NCBI GenBank assembly: GCA_964489645.1
Contig: CAZAZT010000002.1
Span: 1-64,000 of the forward strand
Length of the DNA: 64,000 nt
From: JBEEPE01 sp964489645
GTDB taxonomy: Bacteria > Verrucomicrobiota > Verrucomicrobiia > Chthoniobacterales > Chthoniobacteraceae
Direction of reading: 5' to 3'
A model generated the notes under the pieces. That model had not been told where the DNA came from. It worked only from the letters and a program-made list of their open reading frames with translations, and did no database searches. Both the position numbers and the translations under genes were made by a program. Below, piece by piece: positions 43,725 through 53,160 of the stretch (position 1 is the stretch's first letter; every line of letters starts with the position of its first letter).

Positions 43725-45778
43725 GGGCCATCGGATCGTGCACCCTCTCGAAGGCGATCGCGTCAGCTTTCACGCTGCTTTCACTTACCAGCGAGTGCAT
43801 GGCGCAGGAGGCATCTGCGACCAACGCGAAGAATGGCGCGACCCCCTCCGCCCTCTCCATCCGTCAAGCGAACGATATCCCCACGGAGAGCATCGAATCC
43901 TGTCAAACCTCTCTGCGCCAGCTATTAGAGTCTGAGATGGATTCAGAGATTGCGCACATCGCCAAGACAGCAGGTCTTGATGAACCCACGATCGGCGCAC
44001 TGCAGGTTGCCTCCGCCGCCCTCATCGAAGACCAGGTGAAGCATGCTGTTCCCGCCATCACGGAATACATCCTCGCGCTCACCGAATGGGCGCGCATCAA
44101 TCGCGCGAATGTCCAGTCGTTCGGGATCGAGAATGTGGGGGCCACCTTCTCCCGCCGAAGCTGGCCGATGTTCGGCAGGAACCCCCTCAATCCTCCCATC
44201 CCGAAGATTCCCATGCCATGGCGGGACAAGGTGTGGAGTGACAAGGTGCAGTCAAGCCTCAAGCCCGATCAGCAAAAAGCTCTCGCCGAGTTTCTTGCAG
44301 ATGACGCAACCAAAGCGGATAAGGCGATCAAAGCGGGTGATCCGTTGATCCGTAAGCGCCTCGGCATCGAGGCGGCCATCCTGCGTTCTCGCATCGAAAG
44401 AGCCGTCGAACTCGATCCGGACCGTCTTGCACGGTTTCACGCGCTTTTGGACAAGGCACTCGATCACGGCACCGCCGCGACGCTCGCGCGGCTGCGTGAG
44501 TTCGTTGACGCACTCCCGCGCTCGAGTCGGGAACAATGGCAGGGCAATCTCTCCAACGTCTCGGGCCTGGATCACGACATCGAGACGGATCCGATCTGGA
44601 AGGAGGGCATCGACTCGCTTCTATCCCAAGCAGAACGCGATGCGGTGCAGGCGAGCATGCGCGACCGTCTCGATCGGTTGAGGCGGATCCTTGCGGATCT
44701 CACGCTTCGCGACATGGACAACCGCTGTCGCCTAAATCCCGATCAAAAGGCGCGGCTTTTGCCTTTGGTCGAGCGCGCGGTCTTGGAAGAGAACAAGGAT
44801 GTTCCGAATGCCGAGTCCAAGATGGGGCCAGCGGTCCTTTTCTCCGGCATGCGGAACCGGACCCGTGGTGCATGCGACCATCTGGCCGAAAGGGAGTTGC
44901 GCGAGATCCTCGATGCACGTCAGTTCGAGCTGTGGAGGGACCAGCGTGAGAAGAACACTCAACGGATCGCCACATTCACGCAGCGCAACTCGCGAAAGGT
45001 CGAACCCAAGCCGGCCAAGCCGCCGCCACCCGCGGATCCTGAGGCGCTCATCCAAGAGCATCTGGCAAAATCAGCGGAAGCTCAGCGCGAACAGTTGCGC
45101 TCGGCCATGCTGAACAAGGTCGACGAGATCGCACGGGACGCCAGCGTGGATGCTGTCCACACCGAGCGTCTCCGTACTGCAGCGCTTGGAGCCGTTGAGT
45201 TCCACCTCCGGAACTGGAAGCCGAACTTTGAGAACAATCTCCGCGCAAACCTTCACAACGTGCGTCCAGACGCATTGGCGGATCGTTTGGGGAACTTCGG
45301 CTTTTTCATGATGGGCGGCTCTCCGCTTGCCCCGCAAAGCCAAGCGATCTGGAAGAACGCCTATGGCGCTGAACTGACGGATGCGCAACGACAACGCCTC
45401 AATGCTGCCGCTCAGGAACGTAAAGAGGATCTCGCAAAAACCGTAGCAGGCCTCACGACTTGGATCTTCGAACGGCACACCGCTCTGAGGCCCGCACAGA
45501 TCCCTCCCGTGCGCGATCTCGTCGCAAAATCGGTCCTCGAATACCTCCCCGATCTCGAGCAAGCGTACGGCACTGAGGACTCGGAATCCCCTTGGTACAA
45601 CCACCTTCACTCCGTGGTTTTGCCCTTGTTCGGAGTGGCTGAGACCGAACTCAAACAGATCCTTTCCCCGTCCCAATGGGAGCGGTGGAGCAAATCCGAA
45701 CTCCATAACTCGTTCGGAAGCAACTGGACCAATATCAAGAGTCTCCACGAATCGCGCAAAGTGCGTCAGAAACAATGA
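43721..45778 (+). CDS. Exported helical protein of unknown function
   Basis: A 685-residue protein with a short N-terminal signal-like segment (SKAIASAFTLLSLTSECMA). The rest is strongly charged, mainly helical sequence with no recognised family. Two sections look distantly alike: WPMFGRNPLNPPIPKIPMPW around residue 150 and NFGFFMMGGSPLAPQSQAIW around residue 530. Each is followed by a DQQKALAEF- or DAQRQRLNAA-like helix. The repeated pattern suggests an internal duplication. It is coupled on both sides by ATGA overlaps, so it belongs to the MoxR operon. I do not recognise a function. Confidence 0.7.
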   Translation: MRAIGSCTLSKAIASAFTLLSLTSECMAQEASATNAKNGATPSALSIRQANDIPTESIESCQTSLRQLLESEMDSEIAHIAKTAGLDEPTIGALQVASAALIEDQVKHAVPAITEYILALTEWARINRANVQSFGIENVGATFSRRSWPMFGRNPLNPPIPKIPMPWRDKVWSDKVQSSLKPDQQKALAEFLADDATKADKAIKAGDPLIRKRLGIEAAILRSRIERAVELDPDRLARFHALLDKALDHGTAATLARLREFVDALPRSSREQWQGNLSNVSGLDHDIETDPIWKEGIDSLLSQAERDAVQASMRDRLDRLRRILADLTLRDMDNRCRLNPDQKARLLPLVERAVLEENKDVPNAESKMGPAVLFSGMRNRTRGACDHLAERELREILDARQFELWRDQREKNTQRIATFTQRNSRKVEPKPAKPPPPADPEALIQEHLAKSAEAQREQLRSAMLNKVDEIARDASVDAVHTERLRTAALGAVEFHLRNWKPNFENNLRANLHNVRPDALADRLGNFGFFMMGGSPLAPQSQAIWKNAYGAELTDAQRQRLNAAAQERKEDLAKTVAGLTTWIFERHTALRPAQIPPVRDLVAKSVLEYLPDLEQAYGTEDSESPWYNHLHSVVLPLFGVAETELKQILSPSQWERWSKSELHNSFGSNWTNIKSLHESRKVRQKQ

Positions 45779-46833
45779 ATCGCCGCCCCGCCACCCTCAC
45801 CCACCTCCTCGCTCGCATCGGCATCGCTGTCGCCGTTGCATGGACCCTTTGCGGAGCATCTTGTCTCTTCGCACAAGATCCATCGCTCCGTTTCGGTGCA
45901 CGCGTGCCCCAAGAGGTCGTGACCATCTACGACCGCGGCCTGGCATGGTTGGCCTCCCAACAGGGAGCCGACGGCGACTGGAGAGACAACAACCGCGGAG
46001 CCGGGGTGACAGGGATTTGTCTGATGGCGTTTCTCGCGAGCGGCGAGGATCCCAACCACGGCAAGTACGCAAAGCCGATTCGGATGGCTGTCCGCTCCAT
46101 CATCACCCGCCAAGATGCGTCGAGTGGCTACTACCCCGAGAGCATGTATCACCACGGGTTCGCGATGCTCGCCCTGTCCGAGGCCTACGGGGTCGTCGAT
46201 GAACAAACCCTTTGGGACGGCGGGAAACCCGTTCGCTCGATTGCACACAGCCTCGAACTCGCGATCCGCCTCGCTGGCGATTCGCAAAAGAAGAACGACT
46301 TCGGCGGTTGGCGTTACAGCCCTGAGAGCCGCGACGCAGATACCTCCGTGACCGGAGCCATGTTGATGGGCTTGCTCGCCGCGCGGAACGCCGGTCTGGA
46401 CGTGCCGGACACCATCGTCAACACCGCCATGCAGTACATCCGCCGAAGCACTGGCTCCTCCGGAATGGTCGCCTACTCCGGCGGTCTGGGTGAAGGGCTC
46501 GGCGGCTCCATGAACCTCTCCGCCATCGGAACCCTCGTTGGCGCCGTCTCCCGATCCAAGGAGTCGGACGAATACAAATCCGCGAAAGGCCGCTTGCTCG
46601 ACAATCTCGGGCACCGCGAATCGTCTTACCCTGAGTACTTTGGCTACTACATGGCCCAAGCCCTATTCCAAGCGGATTATCCCGCTTGGCAGAAGTGGAA
46701 CCAAAGCCGCATCCGCGAACTCACGCAACAACAGCGCCCTGACGGTTCTTTCAAGAACAGCCCCTACTCCACCGGTATGTCCCTTCTCGCGCTCGGGCTC
46801 AACTACCGCCTCCTCCCGATTTACGAACGATGA
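45775..46833 (+). CDS. Exported alpha/alpha-toroid protein (prenyltransferase/squalene-oxidase repeats)
   Basis: A 352-residue protein with an N-terminal signal segment (LARIGIAVAVAWTLCGASCLFA) and repeats of the prenyltransferase/squalene-cyclase superfamily: GLAWLASQQGADGDW, AVRSIITRQDASSGYYP, AMQYIRRSTGSSG and ELTQQQRPDGSFKNSPYSTGMSLLAL. It has no DxDD cyclase motif that I can find, so it is probably a binding or structural toroid like those common in Planctomycetes rather than a terpene enzyme. It overlaps both neighbours by four bases. Confidence 0.82.
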   Translation: MNRRPATLTHLLARIGIAVAVAWTLCGASCLFAQDPSLRFGARVPQEVVTIYDRGLAWLASQQGADGDWRDNNRGAGVTGICLMAFLASGEDPNHGKYAKPIRMAVRSIITRQDASSGYYPESMYHHGFAMLALSEAYGVVDEQTLWDGGKPVRSIAHSLELAIRLAGDSQKKNDFGGWRYSPESRDADTSVTGAMLMGLLAARNAGLDVPDTIVNTAMQYIRRSTGSSGMVAYSGGLGEGLGGSMNLSAIGTLVGAVSRSKESDEYKSAKGRLLDNLGHRESSYPEYFGYYMAQALFQADYPAWQKWNQSRIRELTQQQRPDGSFKNSPYSTGMSLLALGLNYRLLPIYER

Positions 46834-49800
46834 GACCGCGAAATCCCATCCTCCACACCGCACTCGCCGTCAGCCTCTTGCACACGGCGGGCCTGACCGC
46901 GTACCCGCAAGATCAGGCCCCAAAAAAGATCGTCGTTCAAGGCCAAGGCAACATCGTGATCCAAGGTGCAGGTGTCCAAGGCGGCATCGTGATCCAGGCG
47001 GCACCTGCAGCGGTCCCTGCACAACCCGCACAACCCGCTGCAGCCCAGCGCCGCATTGCGCAGCCCCAAGGCGTCCGTGTTCTTGGAGCCACACCGGCGG
47101 CGCAGCCCTCCGCCTCGCCCGAGCCAATCCTTCGCTGGAAGGACGGAAGCACCCTCCCCGGCAACCTCGCAGACATCAGCCCCACCCACATCACCTGGCG
47201 GAATCCCGCATTCGCGGATCCGATTCACGTGAGTTGGGACCATGTGCAGCTGATGGGACGCTCTGATACCTCTGCGACAAGCGACTCTTTCCGCTTCGCG
47301 ACAAAGGACGGTTCGCATTTTTATGGGACACCCATTCGCTTCAAAGATGCGGTGCTCGAGATCGAGAGTTCGCGTCTGGGTCGGATCCACGTCCGAAAGG
47401 AGTCGATCGCCCTGATCCAGCAGATCCGAGAGACCAGCCGCCCAGGCGATCCTTCAGCGCCCAACAATCTGGTGCTTCAAGGGCCTCAGGGAGATGCTCA
47501 ATGGTCTGCATCTGACGCCACGAACCAAAGAGGACGTTTCCAGAGCGATGACGGCGAGGCACAACGCCAAGGACCGGATTTCCAGCAAGGTCCCGGAGGC
47601 ACCCTCGAGAGCAGGATCTGGAATCGCACGGTTCAGAACCCCGTCGCGTTGCCGGAAGAGTGCGAGATCAGCTTCATCATCCGCTCCTATGGGCGCCCTG
47701 ACTTCTTGATGGCATTCGGAACCCGCACCAACAAAGGGATCTCCATCGAGACGTGGGATGATGAAGTCGTCGCGCATGGTGGAGTCCAAGGGGTGTTCAA
47801 GCGCCTCGCAACCCTTCAGCCCACCACGCGCAGCGTCGCCGTGAGCTTTCGATGGAACTCACGTACCGGTGAGGCGCTTTTCCGCACGGAAGGGATGGCA
47901 GAGCCCCTCGCGTTCAAAGGTCTTGATCTCCCCACTGGCAACCAGCCGGGCATCACACTTTCGAGCAAAGGTTTAAATCTTGTCCTAGAAGACATCCGCG
48001 TCGCCACAGCCGGCGCAGGTCCCGTCCCTCCACTCCCTTCCATCAAGCCCAACACCCTCGTCCTGAACGATGGCCGGTCACTGCCCATCAGGGAGATAGG
48101 AACATCCGCAAACGGGCTAAGGGTCAGCTCAGACGCCCCTTCCGGTGTTGCAGATTTCGCATGGAATGAGGTCCGTTCCCTCCGTTTCTCCAACGAGTTT
48201 TCCCCGCTGGATGAACGCGAGCCGTGCATCCAGTTCAGTGACGGAACACTCCTCCATGCGTCGCCCGTCCGGCGGGAAGGTGACGCTCTCGTCTTTCAAT
48301 CGCCTTGGAGCCAAGAACCTTTCAAATGCGATCCGAAAGGGGTGCGTTTGCTGAGGGGGCCAATGCCGAAGACCATGAACCCTTCGACAGCTCCAGACTC
48401 ATTGACCCTCAATGGACTGCGCCTCCGAGGGACCGGGGTTTTCTCAGGCGGACCAGCCCCGAAATGGCTCTTCCCCGGGGCGAGTCAGCCGGTTGCCCCT
48501 CAGGATTCGATGTCCATGCACTTGATCCGAAACTTCAATCCGGATCCGCAATCTCCATCCCCTGCAGTGCATGGAGACGCCTCGCTTTCGACCAGTGCTC
48601 GCATGCTGGTGTTCACCCGCAATGGAGAGGTCCTACCGGCTGCGGTTTCCGAGATGGATGCGGACTTCGCGACTCTAGATTCCCCGCTGTTCAAAAAGGA
48701 TAGGGTCCCGCGGGAATGCCTAAGCGCGGTGTACTTCAACCCGTTCTCCGGACTCGGCGTGAACGGATTCAAGGAGGGATGGAAACTTGCTCGTGGACGC
48801 GAGAACTCGGTGACCCACAAGGAGGGATCTGTTCGCATCGAAGGGGGGGCCGGATGGTTCCATCCGCAAGCCATGCGATGCAACGACATCACGTTCAACC
48901 TGCAACTGAAGCGGAGCGGACCGGATTTTGGGAATGTTTCCGCCGTAGCGATCACACCTTACAGCGATGGCCAACAAGGCGGCTTGCCTCAGCTTCTCGT
49001 CGCGGCCTTTGGCAACGCTCGGAACGTGAACGTCGGGATCATGGGTCCTGGCGAGGAGAACCCGTCGCGCTCGCACTCCGTGAATCTGGGCGATACGACC
49101 GAGATTCCCATCCGGCTGCGCGTGCTCAACCGGGAGATTGAGATCTACGTCGGCGGCGAACGCATGCCGCTCAATCTCAGCCTTTCGAACAAGCGTTCAG
49201 GGAACGGTCTGCTCATCGAGCCAGGTCGCTATTTCGGCAACAACTCGCGCGCTATCGAACTCGGAGGCTTCAGTGCGAAAGCCGATGCTCGTCAGCCAAA
49301 TCTTCCCGCACTGGAATCGGAATCGCGCAAGCAGGTGCTCTCCATTCCGCGAGCGCAACGCGATGAGCCGCCAAGGCACCTTCTCGTCTCCGTGAACGGT
49401 GACGTGCTTCGGGGCTACATCTCTGAGGCGAACAAATCGCACATCACCCTGAAACTTGCATCCGGAAGCCACCAGATCCCGATGGACCGTCTCCAAGCAG
49501 CCATCTGGATGACCCGTCCTGCGGCGATGGAGGCGGAGGAGACCCACGCAAAGGCAACCGGCCCTCGGGGTAAGACGCTCGCGAAATTGGAGCAGCCCAT
49601 CCAGATCTTCCAAGTTGGTGGGCCGCTGATGTCCCACATCTTCCAGATCCGCGCGCAGGACAATGCCCTCGAAATTGATGTGGACGGCACGCTGGCAGCC
49701 AAACAGGTGAACAAGGTGATCCGGGGTGATGCGGGCGATTTCACGATCGGCGCGTATCTCCGCCGGATCTGCGAGAAGTTCGAAGCGGATTTCGATGTGG

Positions 49801-50342
49801 ACGAACAGGGGCGCGTCAGGATTCGTGCTCGAGGTGCGGTCGCACAATCTTCGGTCCGCCCAAAAGTTTACCTGCTCAAAAATGATCCCTTCATCGCGAA
49901 CCAGTCTGCACCAAAGGCGTTCCTAGAATCGCGTGGCTTAGTGTTTCCACCCGATGGAGCGCTCGACTGGGAACCCGGCACGCGCCAACTCAAGGCGACG
50001 CTCTCTGCGGAAGGACATGCCAAGCTGCTGGAGTTGCTTCGCTCGGCCACCGGAGATTCGCCGGGTATGCCGACCCACTGGGTCACCCTGCGGAACGGCG
50101 CCTTTTTCGCGCTCACCCTGACAGATTGCTCAAACGATCTGGTGCGCGGAAATCATGCGCTGCTCGGCCCATGCGAGTTCGCGGTGAAGGACCTCCAAGA
50201 GCTGGTGAACTTCCCCGCCAATCCGCCCGCATTCGTCCAATCCTTCATGGACTGGCGCCAAGAGCATGCGCCAGAACCCGACATCCCGAAAGCCGCGCAA
50301 GAGGCCAACTCGGTCAAGGACATGTTCAACTTCGGGAAATGA
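46830..50342 (+). CDS. Giant exported protein with repeated beta-sheet motifs, unknown function
   Basis: A 1170-residue protein with a signal peptide (ALAVSLLHTAGLTAYP) and a glycine/valine stretch of the VVQGQGNIVIQGAGVQGG type, then a Pro/Ala linker. At least three modules begin with a similar pattern: LRWKDGSTLPGNLADISPTHI, LVLNDGRSLPIREIGTSANGL and LVSVNGDVLRGYISEANKSHI. Each is followed by a tryptophan- or leucine-ended strand (VSWDHVQLM, AWNEVRSLRFS, MDRLQAAIWM). These recall the G-E-x-L-x-G-x-L strands seen after PVC heme domains. Family identity is not known. It is the last gene of the MoxR operon. Confidence 0.72.
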   Translation: MRPRNPILHTALAVSLLHTAGLTAYPQDQAPKKIVVQGQGNIVIQGAGVQGGIVIQAAPAAVPAQPAQPAAAQRRIAQPQGVRVLGATPAAQPSASPEPILRWKDGSTLPGNLADISPTHITWRNPAFADPIHVSWDHVQLMGRSDTSATSDSFRFATKDGSHFYGTPIRFKDAVLEIESSRLGRIHVRKESIALIQQIRETSRPGDPSAPNNLVLQGPQGDAQWSASDATNQRGRFQSDDGEAQRQGPDFQQGPGGTLESRIWNRTVQNPVALPEECEISFIIRSYGRPDFLMAFGTRTNKGISIETWDDEVVAHGGVQGVFKRLATLQPTTRSVAVSFRWNSRTGEALFRTEGMAEPLAFKGLDLPTGNQPGITLSSKGLNLVLEDIRVATAGAGPVPPLPSIKPNTLVLNDGRSLPIREIGTSANGLRVSSDAPSGVADFAWNEVRSLRFSNEFSPLDEREPCIQFSDGTLLHASPVRREGDALVFQSPWSQEPFKCDPKGVRLLRGPMPKTMNPSTAPDSLTLNGLRLRGTGVFSGGPAPKWLFPGASQPVAPQDSMSMHLIRNFNPDPQSPSPAVHGDASLSTSARMLVFTRNGEVLPAAVSEMDADFATLDSPLFKKDRVPRECLSAVYFNPFSGLGVNGFKEGWKLARGRENSVTHKEGSVRIEGGAGWFHPQAMRCNDITFNLQLKRSGPDFGNVSAVAITPYSDGQQGGLPQLLVAAFGNARNVNVGIMGPGEENPSRSHSVNLGDTTEIPIRLRVLNREIEIYVGGERMPLNLSLSNKRSGNGLLIEPGRYFGNNSRAIELGGFSAKADARQPNLPALESESRKQVLSIPRAQRDEPPRHLLVSVNGDVLRGYISEANKSHITLKLASGSHQIPMDRLQAAIWMTRPAAMEAEETHAKATGPRGKTLAKLEQPIQIFQVGGPLMSHIFQIRAQDNALEIDVDGTLAAKQVNKVIRGDAGDFTIGAYLRRICEKFEADFDVDEQGRVRIRARGAVAQSSVRPKVYLLKNDPFIANQSAPKAFLESRGLVFPPDGALDWEPGTRQLKATLSAEGHAKLLELLRSATGDSPGMPTHWVTLRNGAFFALTLTDCSNDLVRGNHALLGPCEFAVKDLQELVNFPANPPAFVQSFMDWRQEHAPEPDIPKAAQEANSVKDMFNFGK

Positions 50343-50345
50343 TCC

Positions 50346-50380
50346 AAAAAAAAGGCCGCACCCCCAAGGGAGATGCGGCC
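50346..50380 (-). terminator. Rho-independent terminator for the minus-strand heme protein gene
   Basis: GGCCGCA (50354-50360) pairs with TGCGGCC (50374-50380), with a 13-base loop. The eight A residues at 50346-50353 are a U tract on the minus strand, so the terminator serves the gene that ends at 50439. On the plus strand there is no T tract, so the MoxR operon may rely on the hairpin alone. Confidence 0.8.
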
Positions 50381-50438
50381 CTCGCTGAGGGGACGTCGGC
50401 CTGATCACCCGTCCGACGAGACCCCTCTCAGCAAGACA

Positions 50439-53048
50439 TCATTTACCTGCCGTTTTCGGCGCTTCGACGCCCATGAGATCCAACTCGTGGATCGACCAAT
50501 AGTTTCCTTTTGCTTCGCCTGTCTGGACGATTCGCAACGCCTTCACCTTGGTCGCGGGGAACTTGATCTCGAGCAGGGCCGATTTTCCCTCGCCCTTCGC
50601 AACCGGCTGACCCCAACTGCTGCCATCCGCCGAGAGGTAGATCTCGTAGCCACGAGGGTAGTCGTTCCCCGACCCGCTCGCATCGAGCTTCACGCCCGTC
50701 ACTGTCTCCTCTTTCGGCAAGGTGACAGAAACCCACATGCCCGGCACCTGCGACTTGCGCGTTTCGTAACGGGACTCGATCTGACCGTCGATCGCCTTCG
50801 CCAAGGATTCTGGGTTATGGCTCGCATCGAGCTTCCAGCCCGTTCTTGAAAGGGTCGGCGGGCCGAACACCCGCAGATCGTCGACCGTCCATGGTGCCGT
50901 CCGCGACGCAACGTCCTTGCGGACCTTCGCCACTTCCGCAGCAGTCACCGTTGACGATTTGTTGCCGAAACTGTTCCGAACATAGGATGCGATAGCTGCA
51001 ATCCACTCATCATTGTTCGACTCCATGGCAAGCATCTGTGCCTCGTACGTCTTGCCGTTGATAGGCCCTGCGAGCCCCTTCAAAAGCACAGCCACAAACG
51101 CTTCTTTCGAACCGTTCACCGTCTTGGAATTCGCCAACGGAGGCGCCAACGTCACCCCAGGTTTGCCGTCGATCGGCGCCCCTTTCCCATCCGGATTATG
51201 GCATGCGAAGCAAAGCTCGCGGTAGATGCCGTCGCCTTTGTCCAACAAGGCTTTCTGCGCTCCAGAAAACTCCCTCCCCCACGAACGCTTCGGCGCCATC
51301 GTCTGCATCGCGATCTCCTTCGTACCAGGTGTCCCGATCTTGCCGAACGCGCACGCCTGCAAAAGGTCCTTTGCTTGCGTCGTGTTCAAGAGCTTGGCCG
51401 TCAACACCGCTTGAAGAACGACGCTCGGATTCGAGTCCTTCGCCAAGGCGGCGTAATCGTCCCCGAAGGAGGTGTCTCCCGCTTTGTAAAGCGTCTCAGA
51501 AATCCGGATCGCCGCCGTGCGGATCTCCGGCGAACCATCTTTCATCGCAGCGCGAACCGTCGCCGCATCCGCCGATCCCAGACCCTCCAGCGTCCACAAC
51601 GCGTGCATCCGAGATTTCAGATCCTTCGCGCCGCTCGCCATGGTCTGAAGGGCCGGCACCACCGATTTATCCTGCCGCAGCACCAACAGTTTCTGAGCCG
51701 TATCGCGCCACCACCCGTTCGGATGTTCGAGGTGTTGAACCAGCTGACCCGAGGCTTCGCCGTACATCGAAGGTTGAGGGCCCGGCTTGAAATCGTCATG
51801 GACCAACCGCCAGATGCGTCCACGGCCCGCAACCTTGTCGAGCCCGTGCTCCTTGACCACTCCACGCAAGTAACTGCCTTCGCGTACCCAATTCCCCTCC
51901 TGGATGATCCCCCGATACATGTCGACCATGTAGAGCGTTCCATCCGGCGCGGTATTCATGTTCACTACACGGAAGAAAGGATCCGTCGAAAGGACGAACT
52001 CCGACTTGTCGTAAGCGTTCCGCAAATAGGTGAGCCCGTCCTTCACCTCAGACTTGGTGCGACGGATCAATCGCCCCACCGGCTCGGAGAAAAGGAGGTC
52101 GCCACGAAGGTCCGCAGGTAATCGGTCGCCACGGAAAACCTCCGCACCGCAAGTGGCCGTGAAATGGTTCAGCGTCTTGTCCTCCGGACGAAACCGGTTC
52201 GTGCCACCTTGCACGTCCGCCAAACCCACCGCAGGCCAGACCTGCTTGTAGTCCTCGGCGAACTGTTTTTCCAAATTGTATCCCCCGTACAGGATGTGCG
52301 TCTGGAAATTGATCGGTCCTCTTTCTCCGCCAGCGTTGACGAACCACGGTTTACCAAAATCGTCCTGCGTCAGCCCCCACTGCCCCCCATTGCCCGGCGT
52401 AGGCTCTTTCAAGGGTGCTCCATGCCCCGGAGTCCAGCGCAAACGCCATGCGTTGTACGTGGAATACAGCCAGTTATCCATGGACCAGATCAGCCCACTC
52501 TGCTGGTGCTCCATGTTGCCTCCGCGCGGCCCGCCCTCAAACCACAACACTTTCTTGTCCGCCACGCCATCCCCGTCGGTGTCCGTGTACAGGAAGATGT
52601 CCTGCGTATCCGTCTCGTTCACCAACAACTCACCTTTCCCAAGCGGGAGAATCATCCGAGGCAACAACAGGTTATCGATGAAGACCGTGTGCTTATCGAA
52701 CTTGCCATCCCTCCCGCTCGACCAATGCAGCGAGACGCGGCTGGTCGGCTTGTGCTCATCCGTTCCATCGATGTCCTGCATGTAAGTCCGCATCTCCGCG
52801 ACGAACATCCGCCCGTCTCCGTCAAACGCTGCGGCAACAGGCTCCTTGATGTCGGGCTCCGCGAGGACGCACTCCATTCGATACCCCTTGGGCAACTTGA
52901 TGGTCGCCAACGTTTCCGAGGGAGAGAGCGGTTTCGGCTGGGATGCAGCCGCCGGAGCAGCCGCGTTCTGGGCGTGAAGCGACCACGCTGCCACTGAGGT
53001 CGCCAAGATCGCTCCGCCAAGGAGCGGGAGGGTGTTTCTGTTTTTCAT
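50439..53048 (-). CDS. PVC-type heme-binding protein with C-terminal discoidin-like domain
   Basis: An 869-residue exported protein with a signal peptide (LLGGAILATSVAAWSLHA). The front is a beta-propeller (LAEPDIKEPVAAAFDGDGRMFVAEMRTYMQDIDG, then QSGLIWSMDNWLY and DGTLYMVDMYRGII). HEAT-like helices span about residues 430-590. A cytochrome c domain carries CFACH at residues 613-617 followed by DGKGAPIDGKPG. The C-terminal 140 residues resemble an F5/8-type (discoidin-like) sheet domain (VTLPKEETVTGVKLDASG), a carbohydrate-binding kind of module. The function is probably periplasmic oxidation of a sugar-related substrate (inference). A strong terminator follows the stop. Confidence 0.88.
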   Translation of the reverse strand: MKNRNTLPLLGGAILATSVAAWSLHAQNAAAPAAASQPKPLSPSETLATIKLPKGYRMECVLAEPDIKEPVAAAFDGDGRMFVAEMRTYMQDIDGTDEHKPTSRVSLHWSSGRDGKFDKHTVFIDNLLLPRMILPLGKGELLVNETDTQDIFLYTDTDGDGVADKKVLWFEGGPRGGNMEHQQSGLIWSMDNWLYSTYNAWRLRWTPGHGAPLKEPTPGNGGQWGLTQDDFGKPWFVNAGGERGPINFQTHILYGGYNLEKQFAEDYKQVWPAVGLADVQGGTNRFRPEDKTLNHFTATCGAEVFRGDRLPADLRGDLLFSEPVGRLIRRTKSEVKDGLTYLRNAYDKSEFVLSTDPFFRVVNMNTAPDGTLYMVDMYRGIIQEGNWVREGSYLRGVVKEHGLDKVAGRGRIWRLVHDDFKPGPQPSMYGEASGQLVQHLEHPNGWWRDTAQKLLVLRQDKSVVPALQTMASGAKDLKSRMHALWTLEGLGSADAATVRAAMKDGSPEIRTAAIRISETLYKAGDTSFGDDYAALAKDSNPSVVLQAVLTAKLLNTTQAKDLLQACAFGKIGTPGTKEIAMQTMAPKRSWGREFSGAQKALLDKGDGIYRELCFACHNPDGKGAPIDGKPGVTLAPPLANSKTVNGSKEAFVAVLLKGLAGPINGKTYEAQMLAMESNNDEWIAAIASYVRNSFGNKSSTVTAAEVAKVRKDVASRTAPWTVDDLRVFGPPTLSRTGWKLDASHNPESLAKAIDGQIESRYETRKSQVPGMWVSVTLPKEETVTGVKLDASGSGNDYPRGYEIYLSADGSSWGQPVAKGEGKSALLEIKFPATKVKALRIVQTGEAKGNYWSIHELDLMGVEAPKTAGK

Positions 53049-53160
53049 GTTCTGATTACGTCAAAAAGGATTCCACACGATCGGTCAGATTAGGCTCAAA
53101 CGGCGCTCGGATGCGCAAGCTCGAGGTGACCGATTCCCCAACGGCAAAGGGACTGCGGGC

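Noticed and set aside
45775..46833. Squalene-hopene cyclase
   Set aside because: The protein is half the size of a cyclase, has an export signal, and shows no DxDD motif.
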